A stretch of DNA of 64,000 bases, taken from Dentipellis sp. KUC8613 (Eukaryota > Basidiomycota > Agaricomycetes > Russulales > Hericiaceae). The stretch is from the NCBI GenBank assembly GCA_002286715.1, contig NSJX01000001.1, positions 2,595,929 to 2,659,928 on the forward strand, written 5' to 3'. Below, piece after piece: positions 19,644-32,560 of the stretch. A program made the translations under genes and the position numbers. The first letter of the stretch is position 1, and the number at the start of each line of letters is the position of its first letter. The notes under the pieces are model-generated. The model was not told where the DNA came from. It ran no database searches and was given only the letters and a program-made list of their open reading frames with translations.

Positions 19644-20912
19644 GGCGAATAGGTCGCTATCGAGGAGAGGCTATAAATTGGAGGGAAGAGTGTATGGTAG
19701 GGGTGAAAGCTCCAGGCCGTTCAGAGTGCGGAAATACGTTGAGAGCATCTGTACTAACGTCGTGCTTGCAGACGATCCCAGTAGGCTGTTTCGCAACTAC
19801 ACCAACCATTGGACTGGGTTGGGTTGGGCTGACAGTGCCGTCTGGTCAGAACTTGAAGTTATACGATCTCTTGTTCACATGAGACTGCTGGTCAATATAT
19901 CAATCGCTGTCAAGTGATCCTTCGTTCGTAGTATAGTTTAATGTTGCTGCGTGGTTGACGACGCACATTTTTTGTGTGTCACAAGATTCCTAGGCTACTG
20001 CTCTCCTTCACAATCGCCTCCTGGGGTATGCAGCGCCTGCTGGGCTATACTTCGGCTGCTCCTAGTCTTATCACTCTATTCTTACCTTCTTGGGGAAACG
20101 TGCCTACTTCCAAGCCTGTATCATGCCTATCGCCCGTGACTCCTTCCGACCCACTTCCGACCTTCCTGGGCGATGACTTCATCCCGGTCTCCGCCCATCC
20201 GGCACTCATATCTCTCACCATGCACTCGCTACTCCCTGCGCACCGGACTGACACCTGTCACGGAGAGCTTGGAACGCCCCACGTGTTCCTCATAAATCCC
20301 GCCTGTGAACATGCCAAATTGCGAAAGGTGACGCAGACCTTTCATACTTCCGACACGCCATGGAAATTTTCGTGCTTATCGCGTCCATCGCTATGCAAGG
20401 TCTTCTATGTGGGCGTTGTGATGAGGCGGCGTGCCGCATCGTTCTCCACGCTTCTCACATAGCCTTCCTGTCAGTGTCTGAGAACACGGCCGGACAGCTT
20501 TCTGCCATGGGTGTAGGGCTCATGTGTACGTATAGTGTGTTCCCTATACCATGTGTATGCCAGTGGTGGTTTCGGATTTGCGTTGTCCTACGTCAGGCGC
20601 CTCGAGGCCCGACTGCGCTACCTCGTGGATCACCCCAACGCCCAGAATTGGCATCCTGGGGCGTGACAAGCGTCATGATCCTCGACACACGGCAATATAT
20701 TCACTAGCAAGGTAAGGAATGACATAGTACATAGATAAATACAACAATGACGGTTCCGTTTCTTCTCCAATGTCAGCATCCAAATAAAACAGAATATGAA
20801 GCCCGACGCGGAACCTGTGGCGCGGAGGGCGTGGTGTACACTACAATACAAGAAGGCATGTTTTCGTGACGATCATCAATATGCGTGGAGTGAGACTGCG
20901 GGAAGTGTGAGC
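19644..20912. other. No supported gene
   Basis: A plus-strand open frame at 19974-20462 lacks motifs, splice structure and plausible composition. The stretch probably contains the 3' side of the MARVEL gene and the promoter of the membrane-protein gene. Confidence 0.5.
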
Positions 20913-21690
20913 CTAGGCGCGGCTGGTGCGATACTCCGATGTCTGTGTCCCAGCGGGGTACACGACGCTCTCGCGGGGATACAGCTGGCCGTGCATCGGG
21001 TCGCTGAAGGCGCTATTCGCGAACGAGTGCAGGAGACTCGTGAGGAAGAGAGCGAAGATGAGGATCCAGCCCAACCAAGCGAATGCGACGAGCGCCGTGA
21101 GGAGACGGCATTGCATGTACTGGTGGCACCAGTGCAGGTTGCCCCAGAACGACTAGAGCATTGCAGGTGAGTGGGGTATAGACTTCGGACGAAGATAAGC
21201 TTACAGTCGCAATTGCAGCGCCGACGAGCCAGAATATGAAGAGGACGAAGAGACCAACCAGCTCGCTAGTGAACGTGTAGAGGTGGCCGTACTCGCGCTT
21301 TGTCACAATGTTGTGGACGCTACCGGATGTTGTCAACCCATGTCAACCCATCGTTCTCGCAGAAAATGCATGCTCACATAAATGGCGCCCAGATCATGGT
21401 CAACAGTGTCGTCACAACCAGTTCCGCGACAATTGGGTCTAGCGGAGCATCTCAGCCTCTGGAGAATTACGAAGAGACGTAAACATACCATAGAAACTTG
21501 TTCCTTGGTTGAGCGGGTCAAACGGTGAAAGGTGGAGGGTGTAATGCAGTCGAGCCGCGGATAGACCGAGCAGAACCGCTGAGAATATCCACTATAATTC
21601 ATCGTCAGCTCTTCTCGTCCACCACCTCTCTTCCGAAGCACTCACCAGGATGGCGTAGAGAGTGATGCGAAGAGGGCGTACGAACGACAT
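20913..21690 (-). CDS. MARVEL-type four-helix membrane protein
   Basis: Model (minus): exons 21646-21690, 21489-21591, 21378-21438, 21205-21319 and 20913-21152, 187 residues, all GT-AG with matching phases. Four hydrophobic helices are clear: residues about 8-27 (ITLYAILWIFSAVLLGLSAA), 47-68, 88-107 (LVGLFVLFIFWLVGAAIA) and 122-146 (LVAFAWLGWILIFALFLTSL). Between helices 3 and 4 are paired Cys residues (HWCHQYMQC), and the last helix has the W-x2-W spacing common in fungal MARVEL proteins. This family sits in plasma-membrane or vesicle membranes and helps organise membrane domains. The short polar tail ends TSEYRTSRA. A TATA box lies at 21770-21776. The MARVEL call is from topology and pattern only. 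Confidence 0.82.
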
Positions 21691-21769
21691 GGCGATCTAG
21701 AATAGCTGGAAGAAAGTGTTGAGAGGACTTGGCTTGGGAATTATGAGAACATGAGGCCGAGGACGCCAG

Positions 21770-21776
21770 GGTTATA
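21770..21776 (-). promoter_or_regulatory. TATA box of the MARVEL gene
   Basis: TATATAA on the minus strand, 80 bases upstream of the ATG at 21690. Confidence 0.6.
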
Positions 21777-24700
21777 TAGGACGAGGGCTCCATGGCAGCC
21801 GTCGTGCAGGAACGCGGTCTTCTCGCCGAAATTGGCGTGTCACACCGTGAATATACCCTGCCACGTGCTTTCCACGTGACCGTTTCTGCTTCCATGCGAC
21901 GCGTGCCGCTCAGCCTCGCCCTACACGCCTTTTCCTCCTGGCCTGCACTCGGATCTAGCCTGCATCAACACCAAGCGCCGTCTTCTGATTTGCTCTCGTA
22001 AACCTCTTTTTTATTTCTGCTACCGGTGGTCTGATTTTGCAGTCGTTGGCAGTGCTCATCTCGTTGTTACTGACGTCAAAAATGCGGCTTTTCCATGAAG
22101 ATCTCATTCGCGAGTCCACAAGCGATACGGCACGTCGAACGCATGAGAAATTTATGCTTCTATGTCACTAGGCTGCTGTGCTATTAGTCGCCGGGCCACC
22201 TGAATCATCAGCGTGAAAGTAACGTCAAAAAGACTGCTGATGTTCTAGGGACCTCAAACGCTGGGATACGTGTGCTATTCCGAACGTACCCCCCTCATAA
22301 TAATCTGACAAAGTGGCTTAGACTAGCGACTGGTGAGTGACCTATGGCGGATCATTTATACCTGTCAACTTGAATTTAGGGGACTATCGTAGGAATACAC
22401 TTTGGGCTTGCTCTCCGAGGATCACAGGCCTTGTGAGATTTCACATCTTTCCTTTAAGGCATATCCTCAAACTACTCGTCGCTGTACGTGAGATGAAGTG
22501 ACCCGTCTGAATGCACGGATGCAACGGGATGGAAGTAGGCCATTACTTCCTGTGTCCGTGAGTGGAACGAATAATTTCATGTCGATCACATTGAGCCGAT
22601 GACGCGATGCCCAGAGCTTCATAGAAAGCCAAGTCTACAAACTCAGAACGGGCTCCCGTTCGCGACCGCTCTGACATGCAGGTACGAGAACCTTCTGCGC
22701 TGTGCTTAGTTCCGGGCCGCACTTCGCCTAAGTTTCACCGTTTGTACCCCTCGCCAGGGCGTCCAGGACACGCGCTGCTTCTGCGGGCTTAAGTCCGAGT
22801 ACACGCCGTACAGCGAGGGACTTCCGATTAGGCAAACTGGGCGAGAATGCATGCCGGGTCAGGTACGTGATGTGCACCGATATGTAGTAGACGTGGGCGG
22901 ACCAACTGACGTCAACAAGGTGCTGGCTGGCGTCGCCGCACGGACAGTCTCCCAGCCTCTCCCCAGCTCCCTCGGCCTCTGTTGATCCACTCTGCCTCGA
23001 AGCGTGGCGCGGCTCCATGGACCTGTGTGTCGATCCTTGTCGCACCAACAGGCCGCGAACGTTGTGAATGGGAGGAGATCGGGTGACATGGTGGCGTCTC
23101 CACCGGCTCATCGAACCGCGGCATCCGCCTCATCTTCCTTCCTGAACCCAGTTCTGTCTTTCCTGTTCTAGTCGAGGATCGCCTGGATCTCTCCGGGACT
23201 CGAAGGGGTACCTGGGGCTTGGACTTGTAGCCGACAGCCTAATACCTCCTGAAAACATGTTCCTCCTGGCATCGGGCGCACGTCTGACTTTCCGGCATCT
23301 CTCGCCGCCGCCATCTGCAGATCCGATCGCCCGAGGACGGCAAGGTGCTATGTCGGTAATGTATAGCTGCCCCGGGATGCTCACAGATCTGGGAGTCATC
23401 GTCCAGATCGGTTGAGTGGTACTGTATACCGAAGCTTCTTTCATTCACCAGTGTCCTTCGGCATGCACGGATGGCCTCGGGTTTTCGTGGCGATTACGGC
23501 CGATCAGACGCAGACGCAGCCACGTCCGTAGTTAAGTCAAGCGCGCCCACGATATAGTCCGGGAAAGAGCCGTGCTTCCTGTCATGTTGCGTCTTTTCTC
23601 GTCTCAAACTCAGACCCCCTTCCTTGGACACAGGTACTATCTCTGTGGATCGCTCCGGTTTCTTATAACCCCCACGGAGCTCCTTGTGATGAGCCCCCCT
23701 TGCTTCGAACTCTCATAGCCATGGCTGCCACGAACTCATAGTACGATACACGTTTCATTCAAGGGTCGAAAAGATTGTCGGTGCTCGCTCCGATTAGCAA
23801 GATCAAGCCGCATGTTACAGCGTCCGTAACTCTGGTGCCTGTTGCGGAGGCGGGAGAAGGTACCTCGGCTCCATCCATGATCAACTGTGTTCCTCCAGCG
23901 ACGTCGGTTCTGTACTACAGCCAATGGTCGCGACACGAAAGACTCCACGAGCGGATTCATCCGAAGTCCTCTGTGGCTATTGATTCATCGGCGAGGCCCT
24001 AGACAAGATCCACCTGCTGTAGAGCAATACATTACTCCGTGATCCATTATGCCAGTGGCGCTGCAGGGTAGGGCTCACTGCTGAGAGAAGTCGTGTGTTT
24101 CCCCCTTTTCCAAGCAGTACGCCGTCAATATTTCTTCAATATTTCATACTAGCAATGGTCGAGACACATCCCAGGGACTCCGTCAGCGCCACCGTCGTGC
24201 CGGCGATTTACTGTTGAATAGAGACGAACCTGAGAAAGACGCATATGTAAGAGTTGCAAGTCGAGCGTCATTATCAAGTCATGATCACGGATCCATAATT
24301 TCCACCCCTGTCTGTCAATGAGGTACGCTTGGTTACTGGCAAGGACGCCATAGCACTGGTGGCAATTGCTGTTCACTCGCGACGATCTTGTGCGCATTCG
24401 TTCTGGCTATCCCAGGACTTTTTTCATAGTTCTAGGCAGGTTTGTATGTAGGCTAACCCAGCAGTTTCGTCGACTCGTTGAACTTGATGTGACTCAAATG
24501 GCTGGTCCATGCCTGTAACTTTGAAACTCACTTCTATGTAATGTAAACTCATCTAGCACAACGACGGCGACGGCATACCGTCACTTTCTCTATTATGGTC
24601 TCGGAAGCGTCTCAGACATTTCTCGCGAAGGTTACTCACGACGGAAGATGTCCCAAAGACTGCGTCTGTATTGATTGTATCCCGAGGGTAATAGACATAA

Positions 24701-27700
24701 TCTCATAGGCTGATGAAAGAGAAAATCAGAGGCGAGTTTCGTTTGCATTTCTTCGACTGAATATCGACTGTGAGTGGGTCTACGGGAGTAGACCACTGAA
24801 CAGTGCACTTTTCTATATGGAGGTTGTGGTCCGTAGTACGTGTATGTATGGAACTTTGTAAGTCAACAGATGCCGATGCCCATAAGTCAGAGAAAATACA
24901 GGACCTCAGGGTCAATCAAGAAAAATATCACCTGCCGCACGAAGCATGTTCGTACCTTCCCCTAGATAGCCACAACGAGCCATTCCAGATCGCTGCCCTT
25001 CACCAGCCCCCGAAGCTCGAAGCCTCAAAATCCAAATCTTTCAGAAGACGCTACCCCCGCGGACAAGCAGGACATAGCTACAGACGCGCCTAGACGCGCG
25101 TTCCTGTACCATCATGACACGCCGAACCCCCACCGCTCACCTGGCCAGGCTTTGAGAACATGCGTCCCGAGATGGAAACCCAGCGCGCGCTCTGCTTCGC
25201 GACGGGCGCATGTGGCCTGAGGCATGCGGGCCCGCCGTGGTGGGTATGCAGTGTGCGGTGTAGTAAGACTGCTTGCACGACGTGCGCGGTCGGATCAGCG
25301 AGTGGTTCTACTGAATGGACCTGGACCGGCCCGGTGCGGGTTCTGAAGTGTGCGGTGCTTCTAGGACAGGGGGACGTGGTCAGGCCTGAGGCGTGTGGTT
25401 GAGGTGGGATGTAGGTGGTTCTCGTCCTGGCCTCGCTGTTGCGCCGTGTTCGTGCTGTGCGGTTATTTATACGCGTCGGAGGGGCTCGAAGATCTGCACA
25501 TAGAAAATGACCTCCAGTTCGTCTGGTCAGCTGACCCTAGACAATGCGGTAGGTCAGAGTGTGACGTCTTGACCGTACGGCACACTTTATTTGCCTGTCA
25601 AAGTATGGTTCGGTCGTGCCCTTAACCGTGGTTAGGTGCAACAAGAGCGGCGGCCGCGCCATATGGCCACGTCGTGGTGCCTAGAAGCAAAAACAAGCTA
25701 TCAGCAATCAACGTGGCCCACTTGCAGCGCGACCAAGTTAGAACGGACAGCTCACAGCGGGCCCCGGGAGAGCTAGCACACCCGTAGACCGACTGCCGAC
25801 GACGCGCCTCGGGTCTCGGCCACCTCCGTGCGGCTGACTGGGATATACATAGCGACGCTATCGGTCGGTAGACTAGTAGGCTGTCGAATTCGGCTGGATG
25901 GAAGTGACATGGTGATTGGTCGGAGGATCCGAGCCGCTGGTGCGCTGTGCCATTAACTATTAGATTAGAGGGAACTTCTATCGGGTGGCGGGTGGATGCG
26001 AACCTTAAGCGTATCTCTGTCGGGTGCCAGGTGCTGGCACTGTCCTCCGTGTCTTGTGGGGATATCAGCTTGACGCCTGGGGTGCGTACATGTCAGTGGT
26101 ACCTGAAAGCAACGTCGGGGGTCGGGGTAAACAAGGCGACGGATATGAGAAGAAGGGGTTCCTGACCTCCGTGACTTCTAGTGAAAGTTTCCAAGGCAGA
26201 TGTCTATATTTAAAGGCGGTGCCGCACACTTTGCCTCTCGCGGCGGTCTGTAATTGAGGTCGAATGCAGGGAAATGGCGGCAGGTCCTTCAATTAAACCT
26301 CATTCCACAGAATATTGGGTAGTTGATCTTCTATGTTGGTTGGTCTAAAACCATACGGCGTCTTCCTATAGGCGTTTGAAATGCGAGACGGCGTCCGAGT
26401 ACAAGGCAAGCATAGCGTCAGAGCAAGCGGCGGCCACGACACGAAAGAGCGGACGAGCGCATTAATCAGCACCAACCCGGCATTGTCACGCAGCTCCACG
26501 AAACTCTGCGAATTTGTAATGGCGCCCCCCTCGTCCAAAAGCGTCGAAAATGCCCACTGGCAGTGTCAGCGGAAGCCCAGCTGCATACCCACCCGCCGGA
26601 CCGATGACGCGAGAACACATTCACGGACATATTGCCGTGCTTTTCCGGTGAAATAGCATCTGTGAGCTTGGCGACTTCTGCGTTCAATATGTGCGCCTTC
26701 CTTCCCACGACGGATTGAATGAAGGGGCGCAGTTGCCGGTGAGGCCTGTGGTGCTAAAAGGTAAGAGATGGGATCTCGTGCATGACGTCTTCTCACCTTG
26801 TCTGCCGCTGGCATGAGCCTTTTGCGACGAAGAAATCCCAGCGTTCAGCTTCTGTTCCTCCCCCACGTTAAATAAACCTTGACGAGTGACCTGTGACGGA
26901 CTTCATTGTTCTTCTCTTCGAAAAAAAAACTTGGGTCGAGGCCATAGAGTATTCCATAGTCACTGTGGACGGGGGTGTATGCCTTCCAGTACTTGAAGGC
27001 GAAGCATGCTGCACAAGAAACTTACTAAGACAATGAATATGTGGTAGTGAGCAATAAGCACAGAGCGAGCACTGAACATACTGATCACCCACCTCCCCTT
27101 CTAGCTCGCACCCTCAATCGACTGGTTCTCGGGGTACGCACGTGTCCACACAGACTATGCGCCCTGCCTAGAAAGAAGACTTGGACATGGACCAGCAACG
27201 GCGGACTCGGACCCAGAGCCCACGAATGACTCGAAGTCCCGCGCAGCACTGAGAACCAACGCCCCGAGATAGCAAGCGCACCCATACACCATTCAATCCG
27301 CCTGGCTTCCAAAATGGCATGCTTCGTAAAACGCGGGCAGCCACACCGCTGGGTGCGCGCGCGGGTACGATCTGCATGCCTGAGCGAATCAACACCCGCC
27401 TGGCGACCTGACGACTGAATTGCCCGGGCCGCAGCGGGCCTATTGGGTGGTTAGGGAAATGGCGGTTCAGATTAAGGTACCCCCTCACCTTCCTTTGCCC
27501 ATCACTGTCATTTGTCGTGTGGATGGGCTGCTTTGGACAAAATTCAGGTCGGGGAAGTCGTGGTGGGAGGCGACCAGCGGCGGCGGCTAACCTTGTCACG
27601 TACGCGTCTGTCACCATGTGACGCATGTGACAGGACGTGTCTGTCACTCCTCTCGGAGCCCCCGTCGCGCTCATTGCCGTTGACGACGACCGTCATCTCC

Positions 27701-27977
27701 TCTCCTCTCATCATCAAGCTCAACTTCGTCAACTTCGCATACAAGGATTTATTTTTCGACAAAGAAAGCTTCGCGAAAGTGGTACATTACTTCAGCCATA
27801 TTAGGACCAAGCTATCGTACACGAGATGTGTTTAGGATACATTCAAGATATCGTCGGTCAGTGCTTCATTCATTGTCCCTTATTGTCTGTTCGCTACCTA
27901 AAGCACCGTCGCGTCAGTCGCATCGGGAAAAAATACGAAAAAGCGCGCATACATGTCAAGCCCTGATAATTCAAACC
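21777..27977. other. 6.2 kb gene-poor stretch
   Basis: Only short open frames on both strands, with no recognised domain and no in-phase exon chains. Weakly protein-like patches occur on the minus strand at 22728-22900 (LGLKPAEAARVLDALARG) and at 26293-26540 (DEGGAITNSQSFVELRDNAG), possibly decayed genes. No long repeats or transposon ends were found by eye. Confidence 0.45.
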
Positions 27978-29994
27978 TCAAGCATCGCCGGCCTTGGTAT
28001 GCTTTCCTTCTTCGACTTTATGCCTGTCGCCGGCGAGCTTCCCGACCAAAATCTTTGCCTCGCCCCTGACACGCTCCAGGAACCCTGGCTTGTGTCCGCT
28101 CTTCGATTCGACAGGGCTGGGCTGCTCCGCGCTGTGCCCGTTCGTCGCGGATGGCGCGTTCAGAGCCTGGCTCGTCTTCGCAGTCCCTGAATTGTCGGCT
28201 CCCTGCATCGAGAGAAGAGTCGTCAGCATACTGCACTATCGTCTAGATGACCACGAGGGCCCTGACTTCCGCGTCCGTCCGGTCAGCATCGTCGCTCGAC
28301 ACTCCACTCTTATGCGCTCCATTAGAGACGCCTTGCCAGGTGGTCCATTCACGCGGTTGAAGATTAGGTTGAGGACCTCGACCTACCTTGTCGGAAGACC
28401 CGGCCTGCTCCTTCGCAACCTCCTTAGGCTTGACGTCCCCCTTGTCTTGCGTCGGAGGGTCGTTCGCCGTTGTAGCAGCAACAGGAACGCCACCCGTAGC
28501 GGGAGTCTGCGTCCCAGGGGTACGTTCATCTGGCAAACGAGCAACACCGGACTCGTATACCGTGCCCGGCAGCTCTCCCGCGCCGTCGACGTGCTCGTGG
28601 GGCTGGAAGCCAACGAGCTCCTGCGACGGAAGGGACTTGATATGCGGCCTGTCGTGCTCAGATGCTATTGCGACGTTGGCTGCCGATTCTCGATGATCAG
28701 AAACGACCTCGAGTGCAAGATGACCTCGTGACTCACCGCCCGTCAGCGCTTCCGACCCAGGATGGCTCCCGTGCCTGCGTTCCTCGGGCGTACGAGCAAC
28801 GCCGTGCTCGAATACAGTGCCGGGCAGCTCTCCCGCGCCGTCAACGTGCTCGTGAGGCTGGAAACCGGTGAGCTCTTCTGATGGAAGAGACTCGATATGT
28901 GGTCTATCATGCTCGGAAGCGGTTGCAACATGAGCTGTCGATTCCAGATGCGTTAGCACCCATTGCGAGCGCATACTAACTCTACGACTCACCACTTGTC
29001 AGCGCCTCCGATCCCGTGTAACCCCCATGGATACGTTCCTCTGGCAAGCGAGCGACACCGCTCTCAAACACGGTTCCTGGCAGCTCGCCCGCACCCTCGA
29101 CGTGCTCATGAGGCTGGAACCCCAAGATCTCTTGCGAGGGAAAAGATTTAAGGTGGCGTATGTCGTGTTCAGATGCAGTTACAACATTGGCTGTTCATTC
29201 AAAGTACGTTAAAGCCAGAACAAACGCAAGATATGCTCACGACTTACCAGCCTCCACTGCTTCCGATCCGGTATAATGACCGTGCTTCTGCTCTTCCGGC
29301 AAGCGAGCTACGCCGCGCTCGAACACGGTACCTGGCAACTCTCCTGCGCCTTCGACGTGCTCGTGAGGCTGGAAGCCCAGGATCTCTTGCGAAGGGAGAG
29401 ACTTGATATGCGGCTTGTCGTGTTCAGATGCGGTCGCGACGTCGGCCGAGGTAGCGAGGTGACTTTCGTGGGGAAGACCACTTGCTGTGAACGGAGAACT
29501 ATGAGCATGAAAAGCGAAGGAACAGTGAAGCAGGACGTGCGAAGGTAAGAATTAATGGTATCCGTGACGCCTGCTGGTAAATACTGAGCCACAGTGTGTC
29601 CAGCATTGGCCACACCAGCAGGGATATGCGCCGCTGCCGTCTCGCTGACGTGCTGTACCGTCTTCTTCAGGTCATCTTGGTTCGGGAGGTACTCCTTCGC
29701 CTTCTCGATGACCCCCTGAGTCACGGTCTTCGCCTCAGCTGCAGCGGTCTTGGCACCGTCTGCTACTGTGGTTGCGGCGCCCGTCACGTCGTCCTTGCCT
29801 GGCGCAGGTAGCCCGCCGGGAAACCCACCTGGAACAGCCGGACCAGAGTCGGTGGTTGTCGTAGGCGCGCCCCCTGTCGCTCCGCTGCTCTCCAGCTTTG
29901 CGTCAAGGGCGTTCGTCGTGCTCGCCGCCCAATCTTCGGACGGCGTCGATGCGGCTGGTTGGCCGACGAGAGTAGGGGGAGGTTCTGTGGACAT
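27978..29994 (-). CDS. Soluble protein built of four exon-encoded tandem repeats
   Basis: Model (minus): exons 29541-29994, 29248-29484, 28993-29190, 28737-28934, 28267-28679 and 27978-28202, 574 residues. Residues 1-150 are Ala/Thr/Pro-rich with an amphipathic LEA-like helix region (GAKTAAAEAKTVTQGVIEKA). Then follow four copies of a roughly 60-residue repeat, each containing ASEHD, KSLPSQE or similar, GFQPHEHV(D/E)GAGELPGTV and GVAR(L/T)P(E/D)E. Each copy is one exon bounded by phase-1 introns. The C-terminus ends with a basic segment PGFLERVRGEAKILVGKLAG, of a kind common in fungal stress-type proteins. The first intron (29485-29540) requires a GC donor (GCACGT) to keep phase. An optional intron at 28288-28342 is out of frame if removed, so it is left as coding. 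No signal peptide or membrane helix. Function unknown. Confidence 0.82.
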
Positions 29995-31664
29995 GATGAT
30001 GTTGGTGAAAGATGAGTATGAGATGGTTGTACGGGATGAAAAAGATTGCGGAGGAGACCCAGGAGGTGCGGGCCCCTTTATTTCATTTGTCGCCGCGCCA
30101 GTGACGCAGTGGCCGCTGTGGCGCCTCCTCCAGCCTTGCCTCGCCCGAGTGTCTCGCCAAGGAGTCGCTATGACGTCATCCCGCTTTCCCCGCAACCCCG
30201 CTCTGAGGTTAGGGCTACGCGCGCCGGGCCCGTTTCGTCGATCCTCACAATATCACCCTCGCCTTCGATATTCGGCGCGAAGGGAAACGACCAGCGAACG
30301 GCGGGGAACTGTTATCAGATTAGACGACGAAATTTTCGAATCCAAGCGCGAGGACGAACCACCGTGACTTGTACCTCATCACGAGTCAAACTGTCAGCCA
30401 TCGGGATTTGGGCCTCTCTTTGGACGCCGAGTGCTGCCTGTCTGTGAGATAACCGAGGGCAGGGAAAGTAAGCCCACTGTCTCGTACCATTTGACCTTTT
30501 TGAGCCCGCTCAGTCTTTTGTGCAGCGCCCGACCCACGCGTCACTTGACGTAGACCCTGCGCGCTCGGCTGCAAATGTACAAATGATTTCATAACTTCCC
30601 TGTCATATGAAAATACATCCTCGCCGCTCAGCGGTAAACTGAAGGAAGGTTCATGCTCTGCCTCGAAGTGACTATCATGCCTCCCAACCCGTGATACTTT
30701 CTGGCTCTCTATCCGGTAAGTTTGTCTACACGCTTCATCTCCTATGGGAATATCATACAGACGTAACAGGACAGTCGCTCAGAAAGACTTCGACTAGGCA
30801 TCAACCAGGAAGTTTCCCGTCCCAAGCTTATCCATGTCTGCGGAACGGAGTCGCCAATGCTGCCGCGACAAGGCACCGTCGGACTCTCGTTTGACAGGTG
30901 TGCTCTCGTCAGAGATTCCTGAATTAACACCCTCTGTACTAGCCTCTTTTGTCGGCCTCTGAGCGTGTATGACGGCTATTCGTCTGTCTTTCTCGCGTCC
31001 GCGGCAGTACGGGGTCTAGGGGGACTATCAGAACGGCTCTTGGTGGGAAAACTCCCAACGTGGATGGCAAACGGAGGGTGTCGAGCGGAGATTCCGGGAA
31101 CTGTCTCGATCGAGCAGGTATGTTTTTATCGCTGCCCCCTGCATGGCGCGACAGAAGGTGATTTCCACGGGCCGGGACGCGACTCGCCGTGAGTCTTATC
31201 CAAGAGCCTCAAGAGTGGTCCCACCAAAGCCTGTCTATTTGCGCGGCTGACGCTCCGCTTGACAGAAACCATGCTTTCCTCGCGCGCAATTTGCTCAACA
31301 CAAAAGATACGCCAGACGAAACCCCTCTCAAATTCTACGATTGGATCTGCACTCTGAAGCTCGTGATGTCGGTCTCAGTTCCAAGTTTACCTAGGGGCGT
31401 TGTGTGCAAATTTGGGATCGAACCAGTCATGTGTTGGGACTGGAACGCATGATCCTTTGCCCCCCCGATGAACTCGGCGGTCAGCACGAGGATGTCCGTT
31501 TGATACGGGGGTGCTGAACAATATTCAAACGGGACTGCATGCTTGACCTTCTGCTGCACACTGCCCGTCTCGCCACCGCCTTCCCGTCTGAACCCGTCCG
31601 CACGCCCGACGCCTCGCAAACGGCGGAACTTCGGATATTGGAACTTGGTGGCGTGGCGGCTCCC
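29995..31664. other. No supported gene
   Basis: Upstream region of the repeat-protein gene followed by unconvincing frames. A minus-strand stretch at 31340-31620 reads HAVPFEYCSAPPYQTDILV and may be remnant coding sequence downstream of the 31665-32180 frame. Confidence 0.45.
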
Positions 31665-32180
31665 TCAGCGACGAGTGCTTTTGATGGAAGGTTTGACACG
31701 TCCGCGTTTCTGCGTCTTCCGCGCGCGGCGATAGGCCCGTCTGGCTCTGTGCGCGTACGAGCCCTCGGAACGACTTGCCAAGCCCAGCTCAAAAACACTC
31801 GAGTGGGAACGCGAAGCGGGGGCGAAGTCGAAGACGGTGCGCTGGCCCCTGGGGCGCGGACGGAAATGCGCCCACAGCAGCCTATGACCGTCGCACGTCC
31901 GAGGAGGGGCGCGGAGTGGGAACGTCGAAGAGTCCGAGGAGCCAGCGACATCCGTCCGCCATCAACTCGAATGGCGACTCGACCATTGCTCACTGGCGCA
32001 TCGGGCGCGGGTGGTACGATGCTGGCCCGGCGCCAACTCCACCATGCCGCCACCAATCACGGCTCGTGGCGCGCGCGCGCGAATGACGATGCGGCGGGGC
32101 TGCGGGCGGAGCGCTACGTATTCAACCTGCTCGCCGTGTCGTATGCCGCGCAGTGGGTACTTCTGCAGCCCCGCTCTCAT
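31665..32180 (-). pseudogene. Hypothetical basic protein interrupted by one TGA
   Basis: One minus-strand frame is protein-like on both sides of a TGA at 31962-31964. Upstream it reads RHGEQVEYVALRPQPRRIV and GGGMVELAPGQHRTT. Downstream it reads RTVFDFAPASRSHSSVFELG and RRAYRRARKTQKRGRVKP, before a terminal TGA at 31665. Such Arg/Lys-rich ends occur in many small fungal proteins. Either the TGA is real decay or an intron removes it, although no good splice pair was found. The opposite-strand frame at 31539-32261 is longer but has no recognisable features. Confidence 0.3.
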
Positions 32181-32560
32181 GCATCCGGATTCCGCTTGCG
32201 ATTCTGTACCTTCTCGCGTGTCAGGATGCGAGTCCGCACCGTGTATTCACTGAGGAAATAGGAGATAAATCGATCCATCCGCTATTCGAGGCGCATCTCC
32301 AGTGAAAGTGAAGTCATCTTGCGAAGACGTGCTTACAAAACGGAATCTTCGAGGACCAGGAACGCAGTACAGTGTGAGTAGACAACCATAAGGAAGAGTA
32401 GTGAGTAGAAAGGCAAGACCCATACACAACTAAAAGCTCCATATCGCTGATTTGGACAGCTGCAATCCCTGCCTCGCGCCTGCTCTGTTTTTGTGTGAAG
32501 ACGACGTGAGAGCCGTGCACGGACGCAGAAGCCGCGCAGGCCCAGCCGCGTGGCTCCAAG

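Noticed and set aside
19974..20462. 162-codon plus-strand open frame
   Set aside because: No motif, no splice structure, and composition unlike neighbouring genes.
31539..32261. 240-codon plus-strand open frame
   Set aside because: Arg-rich compositional frame without motifs. The opposite strand has more plausible protein-like sequence.
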